A program made the translations under genes and the position numbers. Below the pieces are notes generated by a model. It was not told where the DNA came from, searched no databases, and was given only the letters and a program-made list of their open reading frames with translations. From Saccharothrix sp. NRRL B-16314 (GTDB lineage: Bacteria; Actinomycetota; Actinomycetes; Mycobacteriales; Pseudonocardiaceae): DNA of 50,368 nucleotides. This document shows, piece after piece, positions 28,877 to 37,898 of the stretch (positions within the stretch are counted from its first letter, which is position 1; the number at the start of each line of letters is the position of its first letter). The stretch covers positions 1 to 50,368 of the forward strand of contig NZ_JNXC01000044.1 of assembly GCF_000716595.1 (NCBI RefSeq), in the 5' to 3' direction.

Positions 28877-29683
28877 TCAAGCCTGTTCGGTGAGGAAGGT
28901 CAGCACGGCGTCCAGGAACTCCGTCGGCCGTTCGACGTTCGCCATGTGCACCGTGGGCAGGACGGTGAAGCGCGCGCCGGGGACGACGGCGGCGAGCTCT
29001 TCCCCGTGGCGGGCGGACGTGACGGTGTCGTGCTCGCCCGCGATGACCAGTGTCGGGTTGGGAATGAGCGTGGCTGTGCGGCGCAGGTCGTAATCGCGCA
29101 CCGCGGCCCAGCTGCCGGCCACGCCCTCGCGCCGCGTGGCGAGCAGTGTGCGGCGGAAGCTCTCGACGACCTCGTCGTCCCCTTGCCGCATGCGGGACGG
29201 GAACCAGTTCCCCAGGAACATCTCCGCGGTGGCCTCCATGTCAGGGGCCTCCAGCAGCTCGGCGATCGGCCGGTCCCACTGCCGGGGCGGGCCGAGGTAC
29301 GCGGCGGTGTTGGAGAGCACGAGACGGTCGACGCGCTCGGGCACGTGGTCACCCAGCCACTGCGCGACGATTCCGCCGAGGGACAGGCCCAGCACGTGCA
29401 CCCGCCGCAGGTCCAGCGCGTCCAGCAGCTCCACCACGTCACGTCCCAGCCGGTCCAGTGAGTACGGGCCGCTCGGGACGTCGGAGGCGCCGTGGCCGCG
29501 TGCGTCGTAGCGCAGCACGCGGAAGTGTTCGGTGAGCGCCGGCACCTGACCGTCCCACATGGAGAGGTCGGTGCCGATGGAGTTCGAGAGCAGCAGCACC
29601 GGCTTGTCCTGCCCGCCGTCGAAGCGGTAGGCGATGCGGACGCCATCACCGGTGGTGATGGAGGTGAGGGTCTGAGCGTGCAT
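28877..29683 (-). CDS. pcaD: alpha/beta hydrolase, 3-oxoadipate enol-lactonase type
   Basis: A 268-residue protein starts MHAQTLTSITTGDGVRIAY after a GGAGC site. It has the oxyanion region LLLSNSIGTDLSMWD, RYDARGHGASD, the nucleophile elbow GLSLGG (Ser), the Asp in VIAGEHDTVTS and the catalytic His in PTVHMANVERP. The SNSIGTDLSMWD and RYDARGHG signatures are typical of 3-oxoadipate enol-lactonases of the beta-ketoadipate pathway. No other pca genes are nearby, so the real substrate may differ. It is divergent from a LysR-type regulator that probably controls it. Confidence 0.8.
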   Translation of the reverse strand: MHAQTLTSITTGDGVRIAYRFDGGQDKPVLLLSNSIGTDLSMWDGQVPALTEHFRVLRYDARGHGASDVPSGPYSLDRLGRDVVELLDALDLRRVHVLGLSLGGIVAQWLGDHVPERVDRLVLSNTAAYLGPPRQWDRPIAELLEAPDMEATAEMFLGNWFPSRMRQGDDEVVESFRRTLLATRREGVAGSWAAVRDYDLRRTATLIPNPTLVIAGEHDTVTSARHGEELAAVVPGARFTVLPTVHMANVERPTEFLDAVLTFLTEQA

Positions 29684-29741
29684 GTCAGCTCCAGGATCTG
29701 GTGGCGATGTCCTCAGCCTACGAATGCCGCCGGAGATTGCT

Positions 29742-29769
29742 ATTACAAAGATCAGACCTGCTCTGTAGT
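29742..29769. promoter_or_regulatory. probable LysR-type operator between divergent genes
   Basis: Imperfect inverted repeat ATTACAAAG (29742-29750) and CTCTGTAGT (29761-29769), 7 of 9 positions symmetrical, spaced by 10 bases. It sits in the 97-base gap between the hydrolase and the LysR gene, directly before the regulator start. It has the size and T-N11-A character of LysR-type sites. Confidence 0.5.
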
Positions 29770-29780
29770 CTGCTTCGACA

Positions 29781-30722
29781 ATGTCGAGCTTCACGTTCCA
29801 CGAGTTGCAGTGCTTCGACGCCGTCGTGAGCGACGGCGGCTTCCAGGCCGCCGCCGAGCGGCTGCACCGCTCGCATCCCTCGGTGTTCGCCGCGGTGGCC
29901 AAACTGGAGCGCCAGTTGGGCCTGACCCTGCTGGACCGCTCGGGCTATCGGGTGGGGCTCACCGAGGCAGGGCGGGCCTTCCACCGCAAGGTCCGCCTGC
30001 TGCTGCACGAGGCCGAGGAACTGCAGACGTACGCCACGCAGCTGGCGATGGGCGAGGAGGCCGAGCTGCGCGTGGTGCTCGGGGACCTGTGCCCGCTGCC
30101 GCCGGTGCTGGAACTGCTCAGCCGATTCTTCGGACAATGCCCGCAGACGCGACTGCACCTGCAGTTCGACACGGTGACCGGCCCCTGGGAGCGGCTGCTG
30201 GAGGACGAGGCCGACCTCATCGTGCACCGTGTCCCCAAAAGCGACGTGCGGATGGAGTGGATCGACCTCGGCCGCGTCGCGCTGGTGCCGGTCGTGGCAC
30301 CCGGTTTCCTACCCTTCCCCCCGACGAGCGACATCACACCGCAGCGGATGCGGGCCTTCACCCAGTGCGTGATCCGCGATTCGGCGCGGAACCCGTCCGA
30401 ACAAGGCCACTTCCTGCTCGAAGGCGCGCCCCGGTGTTCCGTGCCGGACCACCTCATGAAGAAGGAGCTGATCCTGCACGGCATGGCGTGGGGACACCTG
30501 CCGCGGTTCATGATCGAGGCGGAGCTGCGCGACGGACGCCTGCTGTCCGTCGCCGGACAACACTTTCCCGGTGTGGTCGAGGAACTCGCGGCGGCCCGCC
30601 GGCGCGACCGGCCGCACGGGCCCGTCGCCGACCAACTGTGGGACTACCTGGCCGGCCATGCGCCGGTGCTACGGCCGACGGTGGGCCGTATACCCGGAGT
30701 GAAGAGAGCACCGGCCGGCTAG
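29781..30722 (+). CDS. LysR-family transcriptional regulator
   Basis: A 313-residue protein. The N-terminal winged helix is FTFHELQCFDAVVSDGGF, AAAERLHRSHPSVFAAVAKL and RQLGLTLLDRSGYRVGLTEAG. A linker helix (HRKVRLLLHEAEEL) and a periplasmic-binding-like effector domain follow (AELRVVLGDLCPLPPVL). It faces the hydrolase gene, and a candidate operator lies between them, so it probably regulates that gene and itself in response to a small aromatic or related ligand. Length and domain order are normal for the family. Confidence 0.9.
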   Translation: MSSFTFHELQCFDAVVSDGGFQAAAERLHRSHPSVFAAVAKLERQLGLTLLDRSGYRVGLTEAGRAFHRKVRLLLHEAEELQTYATQLAMGEEAELRVVLGDLCPLPPVLELLSRFFGQCPQTRLHLQFDTVTGPWERLLEDEADLIVHRVPKSDVRMEWIDLGRVALVPVVAPGFLPFPPTSDITPQRMRAFTQCVIRDSARNPSEQGHFLLEGAPRCSVPDHLMKKELILHGMAWGHLPRFMIEAELRDGRLLSVAGQHFPGVVEELAAARRRDRPHGPVADQLWDYLAGHAPVLRPTVGRIPGVKRAPAG

Positions 30723-30829
30723 CCCGCTGCTGCCTAGAAACCGACGTGTTCTGAGCCGTGTCACACGGCCTTGACCAGACACTCGAACGGGTGAGGTGGC
30801 AGCCACTGCAACCATGGTCAAGACCTCGG

Positions 30830-31010
30830 CGACCGGGCGAAAACCTTTGTTCCCGATTCAGCGACCGGGCAGGCCGGTTCACCACCTCGTTCGACACGGT
30901 CCTCGCCGAGGCCGTTGTTGACGTCGTGAAGACTTCACCAGGTGCGAACGGCTTCGCCGAGCCGTTTGTCGTCATCGTCAGCCACGACCGCGCCCTCATC
31001 TTGATCCCTG
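30830..31010 (+). pseudogene. rve-type transposase core fragment
   Basis: The frame FSDRAGRFTTSFDTVLAEAV, DVVKTSPGANGFAEPFV is a degraded form of the DDE core seen in actinobacterial rve transposases, which read DRAGQFTxSFDAVLAxAGIxVVKIPPRxPRANAxAERFV. The Asp and Glu region is partly kept but a segment is deleted (SPGANGFAE). No start, inverted repeats or remaining domains are seen. It may belong to the same family as the N-terminal fragment at 804-1031. Confidence 0.5.
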
Positions 31011-31162
31011 GCATCGTTCCCGATCCGGTAACGCGTTCATGTCCTCGCTGCGAGATCCGATGGGCCGGAGGCCGGTTCGAGATGCGATTCGCCGTAGAGC
31101 GGTCCCACACCAAACCGATGCTGAAACGGCGACTCGTCGCGTAACGTAGCTGGTCGAGAAGT

Positions 31163-31191
31163 GTCTTCCCCGCGCGAGCGGGGGTGGTCCC
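31163..31191. repeat. single perfect type I-E-like CRISPR repeat
   Basis: A 29-base unit, GTCTTCCCCGCGCGAGCG followed by a GGGG run and TGGTCCC, is the consensus form of the actinobacterial I-E repeat. It is isolated. It begins 14 bases beyond the stop of the helicase gene on the minus strand, and its GC-rich palindrome could act as a transcription terminator. Confidence 0.65.
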
Positions 31192-31204
31192 GGCTTCAAG
31201 GGGC

Positions 31205-34033
31205 CTACGAGGTGCTGTGCTCGGACGCGGTGACGAGGTTTCGCACATCCTGGGGCGTGTGCGTCAGGTAGTGCCGCAGCAGGTCGGCGGTGGCCCTGGC
31301 ATCGGCGAGGGCTCGGTGGGCCGTGCCCTGACTGGTGCATATGCCGATCGCGGCGATGCAGTCCTCCAATTTACGGCGACCCGTCTGGTGGACGTGGTCG
31401 TCGAGCTTCATCGTGCACAGCGTCCCGCTCAACGCAAGCGGCGTGCTGGTGCGGGCGAACTCCGCGTTCAGGAAGTTCAAGTCGAACGAGGCATTGTGAG
31501 CCACGACCACGGCGTCGCCCAGGTGAGCAGCGAGGGTGGGTGCTATGTCGGCGAATGCAGGAGCGTCCGCCACGTCGTGCTCGGTGATGCCGTGAATCTT
31601 GGAGGCGGCGAGTGGACGTTGAGGATTGACCAGTGCGCTCCACTCACCCAGGACGGTGCCATCGTGGGCGACGCGGATGACCGCTACCTCGATGACCCGG
31701 TCCTTGCCCCAGGCGGCGAAGCCGGTGGTTTCGACATCCACGACCGCGTAGGCGGTCGGGATGGCGACGACTGGTGGCGGAATGGAAGGGATTCCGGTGA
31801 TGACGTCGACGTCGTGCTCGGGCAGCCTGCCGACAAGGTCTGCCAGCGTGGAACGGGCCCCTGCCATGTCGAGGCACCCAGCGGCGTAGCCGCGGGTGCG
31901 CAACGGCTTGCCAAGGTGGACGTCGTGCTTCGCCACGACGGTGTCGGGCAGTGCGGAGGCGATGTCCTCGGCGGTGGTGTCGTCCTCCAGGGACAGTTGC
32001 TGGAGAACCGCACGCAGTTGGGCCGGTGTGCAGTTGGGCACTGTGAAGGCGACGCCGTCCCGGACGGCAGGCACACCCGCACGGGTCAGCCAGGCTGTCA
32101 GGGTGTTGAGGATGCGATCGCCGCGCCAGGGGAAGACGATGGTGTCGCTGCCCTTGGCCAGCGCCGGGTTGCCGGTGAGATCGAAACGGCGGTAGGCCGC
32201 GCGGCCTTGGTCGAGGAGCCGTTGCGCAGTGGCGTCGAGGTAGGCGGGGACGTCGTCGGACTCGTACCAGACGCGCATGCGGCGGCGGACTTCGTCGTGG
32301 ATCTCGGCACGACCGCCGGCGAACTTGGGTGCCCGTCCGCCGTGCGAGGGCTCCACCTGGATCAGTGCCGCCTGGTCGTCCACGGAGACGATCTTCCAAC
32401 GCCGGCCCGCGAAGATGACGAGGGAACCGACTTCGGTGGGTGTGGTCACGTGCAACACGCCGAGGGTCCGGGAGCCGTGGATCAGCCGGTACTCCTGCTT
32501 CTCCGCGAAGACCGCGTAGAACGAGTAGTGGTTGACGATCCGCTCCCCGGCCCTGCCGAGCAGCAGCAGGCCGTCGGGCTCCTGCTGGACGAGTTCGGCT
32601 TGACCGAGGTCGCGGAGCAGGGTGGCGAAGGTGGCCTTGTCGATGTGCGCGAACGGTCCGGAAAGGCACAGCGCTTGGAACAGCTCTGCCGGGTGGGCGC
32701 CCTGGTGCTGGGCGATGATGGACATGATCTGCTGGATGAGCGTGGACAGGTGCAACGAACATGTGTCCGCGGGCTCGTACCAGCGCTCGGACAGCAGGCT
32801 CATCATCGCCACGGCCTGGAACAGCTCAGCGCGCAGCTCGTCCTGGGGCGCGATGTCGGCGTTGATCTCCTGGGCGGTCACGTACATGCGCAGCACGGCG
32901 GGCTCGCCACGACGTCCGGACCGACCGATGCGCTGACGCAGGCTCGCCACGGAAGGCGGCGCTCCGATCTGGGCGACCGAGGTGAGTGTGCCGATGTCGA
33001 TGCCCATCTCCAACGTCGAGGTGCACAGCACGGTGACCGGCCGATTGCTCCTGAGCAGGCTTTCGACGTGCTCCCGCACGTCTTTGGCGAGGCTTCCGTG
33101 GTGCGGGAAGAACTCGTTGGGCACGCTGCGTTCCTCGCTGCGGCGGCGCAAGCGGTCGGAGTACAGCTCGACGTCGCCACGCCGGTCTAAGAACACGAGG
33201 TTGTTGCCACCGCGCAGGGTGGTGAACACGTGGTCGCTGATCTGCTCGACGGAGGTCCCCTCGTCGGATTCCTCATCCTGGGTGGCGGGTGCCTCATTGA
33301 GGTACCCGCGGATTATGGCGCTGATGTTCCCGCTCTGGTGCGTAGCCGCCAGGAGGTGGACGTCGTCGCCGTTGCCCGGGCGCAGGTAGTCCCGCGCCGA
33401 TTCCATGTCGCCCAGGGTGGCCGACAGGCCGATGCGGGGCACGCGACGGCGTGTCGCCAGCTCGACGCGGTGCAGCAGGGACTGGAGCTGCGCGCCGCGC
33501 TCGGTGCCCATGAACGAGTGCATCTCGTCGATCACGACCCACCTCAGGGCGCGCAGCAGCCAGCCGATCTCCATGCCGCGCAGGACGAACATCGCCTCCA
33601 GTGACTCCGGCGTGATGAGCAGGATGCCGTCGGGCTTCTTGAGGACCTTGGCCTTGGCCGAACCGGGCACGTCGCCGTGCCAGCGGTGCACCGGCAGGTC
33701 GAGTTCGTCGCACAGCTCGTCGAGGCGGCGGTGCTGGTCGTTGATCAGCGCCTTGAGCGGCGACACGTAGAGCACCCGGATGCCGCCGTCGTCCACCTCG
33801 TCGAGCAGGGCGGAGCAGATTGGCAGGAATGCCGCCTCCGTCTTGCCCGACGCGGTGGCCGCCGAGACGATCACGTCCTCAATACCCTTGAGCACCAAGG
33901 GGATGGCCTGTTCCTGCGCGTCGTTGAGCTTCGGCCACCCCTGCCGGTGGATCCAGCGCTGGACCTTCTGGTGGAGGCGGAAGAACTGCGAGGATTGCGG
34001 CGGGGTGTCAGAGGCGGAAGGTGGCCAGCTCAT
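31205..34033 (-). CDS. sngC: Lhr-like DExH helicase fused to DEDDh exonuclease (SngC-like)
   Basis: A 942-residue protein. The helicase core has Walker A AATASGKT (residues 58-65), motif Ia SPLKAL, DEMH (169-172), SAT in GLSATL and QRIGRSGR. The Lhr-like winged-helix and C-terminal region follow. From about 763 to 930 there is a separate DnaQ-type exonuclease: AVVDVETTG (Exo I), AHNASFDLNFL (Exo II) and HRALADARAT (Exo III), which keeps the DEDDh residues. Its start overlaps the upstream ATPase gene by 26 bases. With that ATPase and the TerB protein it forms the Shango gene trio, in which the helicase is SngC. The helicase class is clear. The exonuclease fusion is not something I know as a normal part of Shango. 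The protein probably unwinds and degrades invading DNA. Confidence 0.85.
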   Translation of the reverse strand: MSWPPSASDTPPQSSQFFRLHQKVQRWIHRQGWPKLNDAQEQAIPLVLKGIEDVIVSAATASGKTEAAFLPICSALLDEVDDGGIRVLYVSPLKALINDQHRRLDELCDELDLPVHRWHGDVPGSAKAKVLKKPDGILLITPESLEAMFVLRGMEIGWLLRALRWVVIDEMHSFMGTERGAQLQSLLHRVELATRRRVPRIGLSATLGDMESARDYLRPGNGDDVHLLAATHQSGNISAIIRGYLNEAPATQDEESDEGTSVEQISDHVFTTLRGGNNLVFLDRRGDVELYSDRLRRRSEERSVPNEFFPHHGSLAKDVREHVESLLRSNRPVTVLCTSTLEMGIDIGTLTSVAQIGAPPSVASLRQRIGRSGRRGEPAVLRMYVTAQEINADIAPQDELRAELFQAVAMMSLLSERWYEPADTCSLHLSTLIQQIMSIIAQHQGAHPAELFQALCLSGPFAHIDKATFATLLRDLGQAELVQQEPDGLLLLGRAGERIVNHYSFYAVFAEKQEYRLIHGSRTLGVLHVTTPTEVGSLVIFAGRRWKIVSVDDQAALIQVEPSHGGRAPKFAGGRAEIHDEVRRRMRVWYESDDVPAYLDATAQRLLDQGRAAYRRFDLTGNPALAKGSDTIVFPWRGDRILNTLTAWLTRAGVPAVRDGVAFTVPNCTPAQLRAVLQQLSLEDDTTAEDIASALPDTVVAKHDVHLGKPLRTRGYAAGCLDMAGARSTLADLVGRLPEHDVDVITGIPSIPPPVVAIPTAYAVVDVETTGFAAWGKDRVIEVAVIRVAHDGTVLGEWSALVNPQRPLAASKIHGITEHDVADAPAFADIAPTLAAHLGDAVVVAHNASFDLNFLNAEFARTSTPLALSGTLCTMKLDDHVHQTGRRKLEDCIAAIGICTSQGTAHRALADARATADLLRHYLTHTPQDVRNLVTASEHSTS

Positions 34034-35330
34034 CGTCCACTCTCGACTCGTCCTGCGCGACCGGCTCCAGTGGTTCGAGGTCGGGGTTCAGCTCTGCCTC
34101 GAACCGCACGCCGCCGACGAGCGCTTCCCACGGTTGGCCGGGGTTGTGCTCCAGTACCGACAGCAGGTTCAGGAACTCCCGGATCGTGGTGCGCGGCGTG
34201 CGGAAGTAGGCGTCGCCGATGTTCTGCGAGCAGTGGTGCATGAACGCGTGCAGCGCCTCGTCGGGCACGAGGTACCGCTGCGGGTCACCCGAGGCGTGCA
34301 CGTGGCGCAGCTTGGTGAGCAGGATGTAGAAGTCCTCTTGCGTCAAGTTGGTCAGCCTCAGCACCGGGCCGGAGTGGTCCACCAGGCCGTTGGCGGCGAA
34401 GGCGTTCTCGGCCAGGCGGGACTGCAACGCCTCGTAGGAGTACAGGCCGCGACGGGTGTCCATGAGGAACTCCGGTGTGCCGCCGAACAAGAAGCCCACG
34501 TGGGTGCTGATGCCCTGGAGGCTGTCGTTGACGATGCGCAGGATCTGTTCGTAGTTGGCGGAACGGGCCTGCGAGGAGGTCAGCTTGTAGAGGTTGACCA
34601 TCTCATCCAGGCACACCAGCAGGCCGCTGTAGCCGGCCATGCGCACAAAGCGGGACAGCAGCTTGAGCTGGTCGTAGAAGCTCGCGTCGTCCACGATCGT
34701 GCGCACGCCGAGCGCCGCGCGAGCCTCCGTCTTGGTGGTGAACTCACCGCGCAGCCAGCGCACCGAGTCGATCTTGAGCTGTTCGTTGCCGGTGTCGTGG
34801 CCACGCCAGTACGCCTCGATGACGGTGCCGAAGTCGTAGCCGCCGACCAGCTCGGACAGCTCGGCCATGCGCTGCCGGATGACGTTCTCCGGTGACGTGC
34901 CCTGCTCACGAGCGGTGGTGAGTGCCTGGGAGACGAACCGCTCGACGATGCCCGCCAGCGCGCCGCCGTCCGGCTTGGCCGAGGTAGAGGTGTTGCGGGC
35001 CAGTTCGGCGTAGAGGCTGCGGGCCTGGCCGCCGGTGGCGTGCAGGCGACGGTCGGGCGCGAGGTCGGCGTGCACGGTGACCAGGCGCTTCTTCAGCGCG
35101 GCGGCGCGGATGAGGTTCAGGAAAAAGGTCTTGCCCGAGCCGTACTCCCCGATGACGAAGCGTGCTGTGGAGCCGCCGTCGGCGACGCTGTCGAGGTCGC
35201 GCAGCAGCGACTCGACCTCGCGCGCACGCCCGACCTGCACGTGCTGCTGCCCCGAGCGGGGTACGACGCCGGCCCGCAGCGACTGGATGATCGCGTCGCG
35301 GTCGCGGGGCCGGATGCGCGTGTCGTTCAT
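34008..35330 (-). CDS. sngB: BrxD/DUF2791-like P-loop ATPase (SngB-like)
   Basis: A 440-residue ATPase. It starts MNDTRIRPRDRDAIIQSLRAG, a typical DUF2791 start, then Walker A GEYGSGKT (61-68) and Walker B LLVCLDEMVNL (residues 237-247). The C-terminal region has SQARSANYEQILRIVNDS and GGTPEFLMDTRRGLYSYEAL, features of BrxD-family BREX ATPases. Here it lies between the TerB protein (ATGA overlap at 35327-35330) and the helicase. No other BREX gene (PglX, PglZ, BrxC) is in the window, so a Shango SngB assignment is preferred over BREX. It probably couples the sensor protein to the helicase. Confidence 0.85.
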   Translation of the reverse strand: MNDTRIRPRDRDAIIQSLRAGVVPRSGQQHVQVGRAREVESLLRDLDSVADGGSTARFVIGEYGSGKTFFLNLIRAAALKKRLVTVHADLAPDRRLHATGGQARSLYAELARNTSTSAKPDGGALAGIVERFVSQALTTAREQGTSPENVIRQRMAELSELVGGYDFGTVIEAYWRGHDTGNEQLKIDSVRWLRGEFTTKTEARAALGVRTIVDDASFYDQLKLLSRFVRMAGYSGLLVCLDEMVNLYKLTSSQARSANYEQILRIVNDSLQGISTHVGFLFGGTPEFLMDTRRGLYSYEALQSRLAENAFAANGLVDHSGPVLRLTNLTQEDFYILLTKLRHVHASGDPQRYLVPDEALHAFMHHCSQNIGDAYFRTPRTTIREFLNLLSVLEHNPGQPWEALVGGVRFEAELNPDLEPLEPVAQDESRVDDELATFRL

Positions 35331-37603
35331 GCGAGCAGTTCTCCCATTGCGTAGTCGTTGATCACGAGCTGGTCGCCGTCGTCCTCGACGACCGGTTCGT
35401 CGGCGGCCTCGACCGCCGCTTCGTTGAGCACGTCCAGCGCGCCTTCCGGTAGCAGGCGTACCCCGGCGCAGAGGGCATCGAAGTCGGCACGGCTCCAGGA
35501 CGGTCGTGTGGCCAGTTCACGCAACAGAGTCGAGTGGGAGGCGTCGAGGGACCCGACGAGGTCCACCGCGACAACCGGTGCGAGTGGCGGTGGTGCGGCC
35601 TCTTCAGGGTCGTCGTCGAAGACGTCAGCGAGCAGCGCGGCCACGGCGGCGCTCTCCCGCATCTTGGCCTCCACCAGCGCGGGGTCAAGGCGCACGGCGC
35701 CGACCGGTGGCTCGGGCTTCGGTGGTGGCGGGATGAGGTAGCCGGTCGGGCCGGTGTCCGCGGGCACGACGACCACGGGTTCGGTGGCCGGTGCGGGGCG
35801 GGTGGACGCGGCGGTGAGGGCGTGCAGTTGGGTGTACACCGAGTCCGGTTCCTGCCCCAGCAGTTTGTAGATCTTGCGCAGCGTGTCGACCTCGCCGGGC
35901 GAGACGACGCCGTCCACTGCCGCGATCGCGGTGGCGAACTCGGCGACGTGGGCACGTTGCGCGTCGGTGAGGCCACCCAGGCGCTTGGTGAGCCCGGTCA
36001 GCTTCAGCTTCGAGGCCAGCAGCCAGTCCAAGTGGGCGGTCAGCCTGACCCGCTCCCCCGGCGTCAGGTGCAGGCTCGACTCCAGGTGGGAGATCAGGTG
36101 GTCCCGTTCAGCGGCGGACACGTCGTCATCGGCCGCGGAAACCACGGCTGCGAGGTGCAGCAGCGTCGTGGCGGCCGTGTACTCGGGCGTCGTGGTCGCC
36201 GGCTGCGCGGCGGTGACCCGGAACAGCACGGCCGGTCCCATGCTCTGCACGGGTGCGCCCATGCGCACGTCGGGCTCGATGCCGATGCCGAACTTGTCCA
36301 GCAGTTGCGCCAGTCCGACCGCCTCGGCCTTCGCGAACTTCCCGGGCGTGCGGGACGGCCACAGCGAGGTTAGGTCGGCCAGCTCGAACCGGGCCTGCGA
36401 TGCATCGTCCGGGAGGGTCCGGTCGACCAGGTCGCGCACCGGGTGCAGACCGTCGAGGTCACCGGTGAACAGCTCGTCCGGCAACAGGGCCAGCGCGGGC
36501 AGTGTCCCCGCCGCCTCGGGTTGCCGGCCGATCAGGCGGCTGTAGGCGTCCAGGTCATCGGTACACGACTCGATCAGCGCCTTGAGCGCCTTCGTCGGCG
36601 CGGCGGCGGTGAGCACGTCAGGCACGTCCAGGTGCCAACTCGTCGTCCGGAGCCCGCCACTGGCAGGGCGGTAGGAGAGGTCCACCCGGCTCTTCAGGGT
36701 GCGGACCTTGATGCCGTCGGTGTAGCGGGCCCGGTAGCGAGTGGCGAACAGCGCACGGAACTCGTTCGGGCACCGCGTCGCGGGCGTGCGGGCGTAGATC
36801 TCGGGGTGGAGCATGGCCCACGACCACGCCCAGTCCACCGGGACGGGACGCCCCTCGGCGGCGAAGCGGCCGATGCCGACGCGCAGCGTGAGTGGCGGGG
36901 GCCACTTGTCGTGCTCGACCGGGTCGGGCGCAGGCCCCTCTCCCCTGGTGACGAGGGCTCGCAGGACCTGTTGGAACTCGGTCGCGTACTGCCGGAACGA
37001 CGAGTTGTCGCCGTAGACCGTCAGCAGTCGAACCACCTCGCCCAGGATGCGCGGCAGGTCGGCCCGCGCGGCCGGGTCCCGCTGCGCATCGACCAGCGCC
37101 CGGCGTTCCAGGCCGTAGAAGTAGAGGAACACGAAGCCGATGTAGGTGTCGGGTGCCCACCGACCGCTCTCCAGCCACAGCAGGTACGCGGCCCTGCTCC
37201 GCGGCGTGATCGAGTGGTAGGCGGGCCAGTAGTCCATGTCCTGGCCGGTGAAGTCGGGCTTGCGCCAGTCGATCGGCAACGTCGGGTCGATGATCTCGAC
37301 GTTGCGGCCCGGCACGGCCTCTCCGCGGGAGAGCTTGCCGAAGTAGATCATCCCGCCGGGCAGGGACCGCCCCGCCACCGACGTCGTCGTGCCGACCGGC
37401 ACCCAGGCCGGAGCGGACACTGCGGGTCGGCGTGGTGAAGCTGGTTGCGCCGGCTGGGAAGGCGGCGCCAGAACAGGCTGCGGCGGGTGGGGCGCGAAGA
37501 CCGGCGGGCGGGCGGACGGTGCGTATGGCGGTGCGGGTGGCGGTGGCGCGGCCACGGCGGCTCCGCCTCCGAACCTCTGTCGCAGCCGGTCGAACAGCCC
37601 CAC
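35327..37603 (-). CDS. sngA: TerB_N-TerB-TerB_C domain protein (SngA-like)
   Basis: About 758 residues from a GTG at 37603, chosen because of a GAGGAG ribosome-binding site 5 bases upstream; a longer start at 37636 lacks one. The first 80 residues after MGLFDRLRQRFGG are Pro/Ala-rich and probably disordered. Then comes TerB_N (MIYFGKLSRGEAV, DYWPAYHSITPRSRAAYLLWLE, FVFLYFYGLERRAL), a long helical middle, a TerB-like block (AEFATAIAAVDGVVSPGEVDTLRKIYKLLG) and a C-terminal TerB_C-like region ending NDYAMGELLA. It is the first gene of the three-gene operon. TerB domains bind metals or act as stress and envelope sensors, so this is probably the sensing or assembly part of a Shango-like defence system. 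Confidence 0.85.
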   Translation of the reverse strand: MGLFDRLRQRFGGGAAVAAPPPPAPPYAPSARPPVFAPHPPQPVLAPPSQPAQPASPRRPAVSAPAWVPVGTTTSVAGRSLPGGMIYFGKLSRGEAVPGRNVEIIDPTLPIDWRKPDFTGQDMDYWPAYHSITPRSRAAYLLWLESGRWAPDTYIGFVFLYFYGLERRALVDAQRDPAARADLPRILGEVVRLLTVYGDNSSFRQYATEFQQVLRALVTRGEGPAPDPVEHDKWPPPLTLRVGIGRFAAEGRPVPVDWAWSWAMLHPEIYARTPATRCPNEFRALFATRYRARYTDGIKVRTLKSRVDLSYRPASGGLRTTSWHLDVPDVLTAAAPTKALKALIESCTDDLDAYSRLIGRQPEAAGTLPALALLPDELFTGDLDGLHPVRDLVDRTLPDDASQARFELADLTSLWPSRTPGKFAKAEAVGLAQLLDKFGIGIEPDVRMGAPVQSMGPAVLFRVTAAQPATTTPEYTAATTLLHLAAVVSAADDDVSAAERDHLISHLESSLHLTPGERVRLTAHLDWLLASKLKLTGLTKRLGGLTDAQRAHVAEFATAIAAVDGVVSPGEVDTLRKIYKLLGQEPDSVYTQLHALTAASTRPAPATEPVVVVPADTGPTGYLIPPPPKPEPPVGAVRLDPALVEAKMRESAAVAALLADVFDDDPEEAAPPPLAPVVAVDLVGSLDASHSTLLRELATRPSWSRADFDALCAGVRLLPEGALDVLNEAAVEAADEPVVEDDGDQLVINDYAMGELLA

Positions 37604-37898
37604 TCGGTCTCCTCGGATCTTGCGCCGTCCGAGCAAGGACGGTCTGTCGAAAACAGTGACAGCGGCTACGTCGTGTCAGTTCCATTCGGCGTTAGCGTCC
37701 GAACAGGTGAATCACGCCAGTGACACTTTCGTCTTGTCGCAGTAACGAGCCAATAGGCGAGGATTACTCATCGAATCGTGTGAATGGTCGATGTAGCGCT
37801 ACGGCGTACGGCTGCGATGTGCGGGCCATGAGGCTCTTGCATGATCACCATTTGGTTCCACTGCCCGCGGTTCGCCCGCACCACCGAAGCGCGCAGCG
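37604..37898. promoter_or_regulatory. divergent promoter region of the two DNA-processing operons
   Basis: This 295-base gap separates the minus-strand TerB operon from the plus-strand nuclease operon and must hold promoters for both. It is less GC-rich than its flanks around 37670-37800. A perfect 10-bp palindrome GTAGCGCTAC lies at 37793-37802. No convincing -35/-10 boxes could be fixed by eye. Shared control of the two operons is an inference. Confidence 0.45.

Noticed and set aside
24617..31191. A working CRISPR-Cas locus
   Set aside because: There are no cas genes and only isolated repeat units; at most these are remnants.
30508..31248. 246-residue minus-strand frame between the LysR gene and the helicase
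   Set aside because: It overlaps the LysR 3' end and reads as the antisense of a transposase remnant.
34008..35330. BREX system
   Set aside because: The ATPase is BrxD-like, but no PglX, PglZ, BrxC or BrxL gene is present; a TerB protein and helicase are, which fits Shango better.
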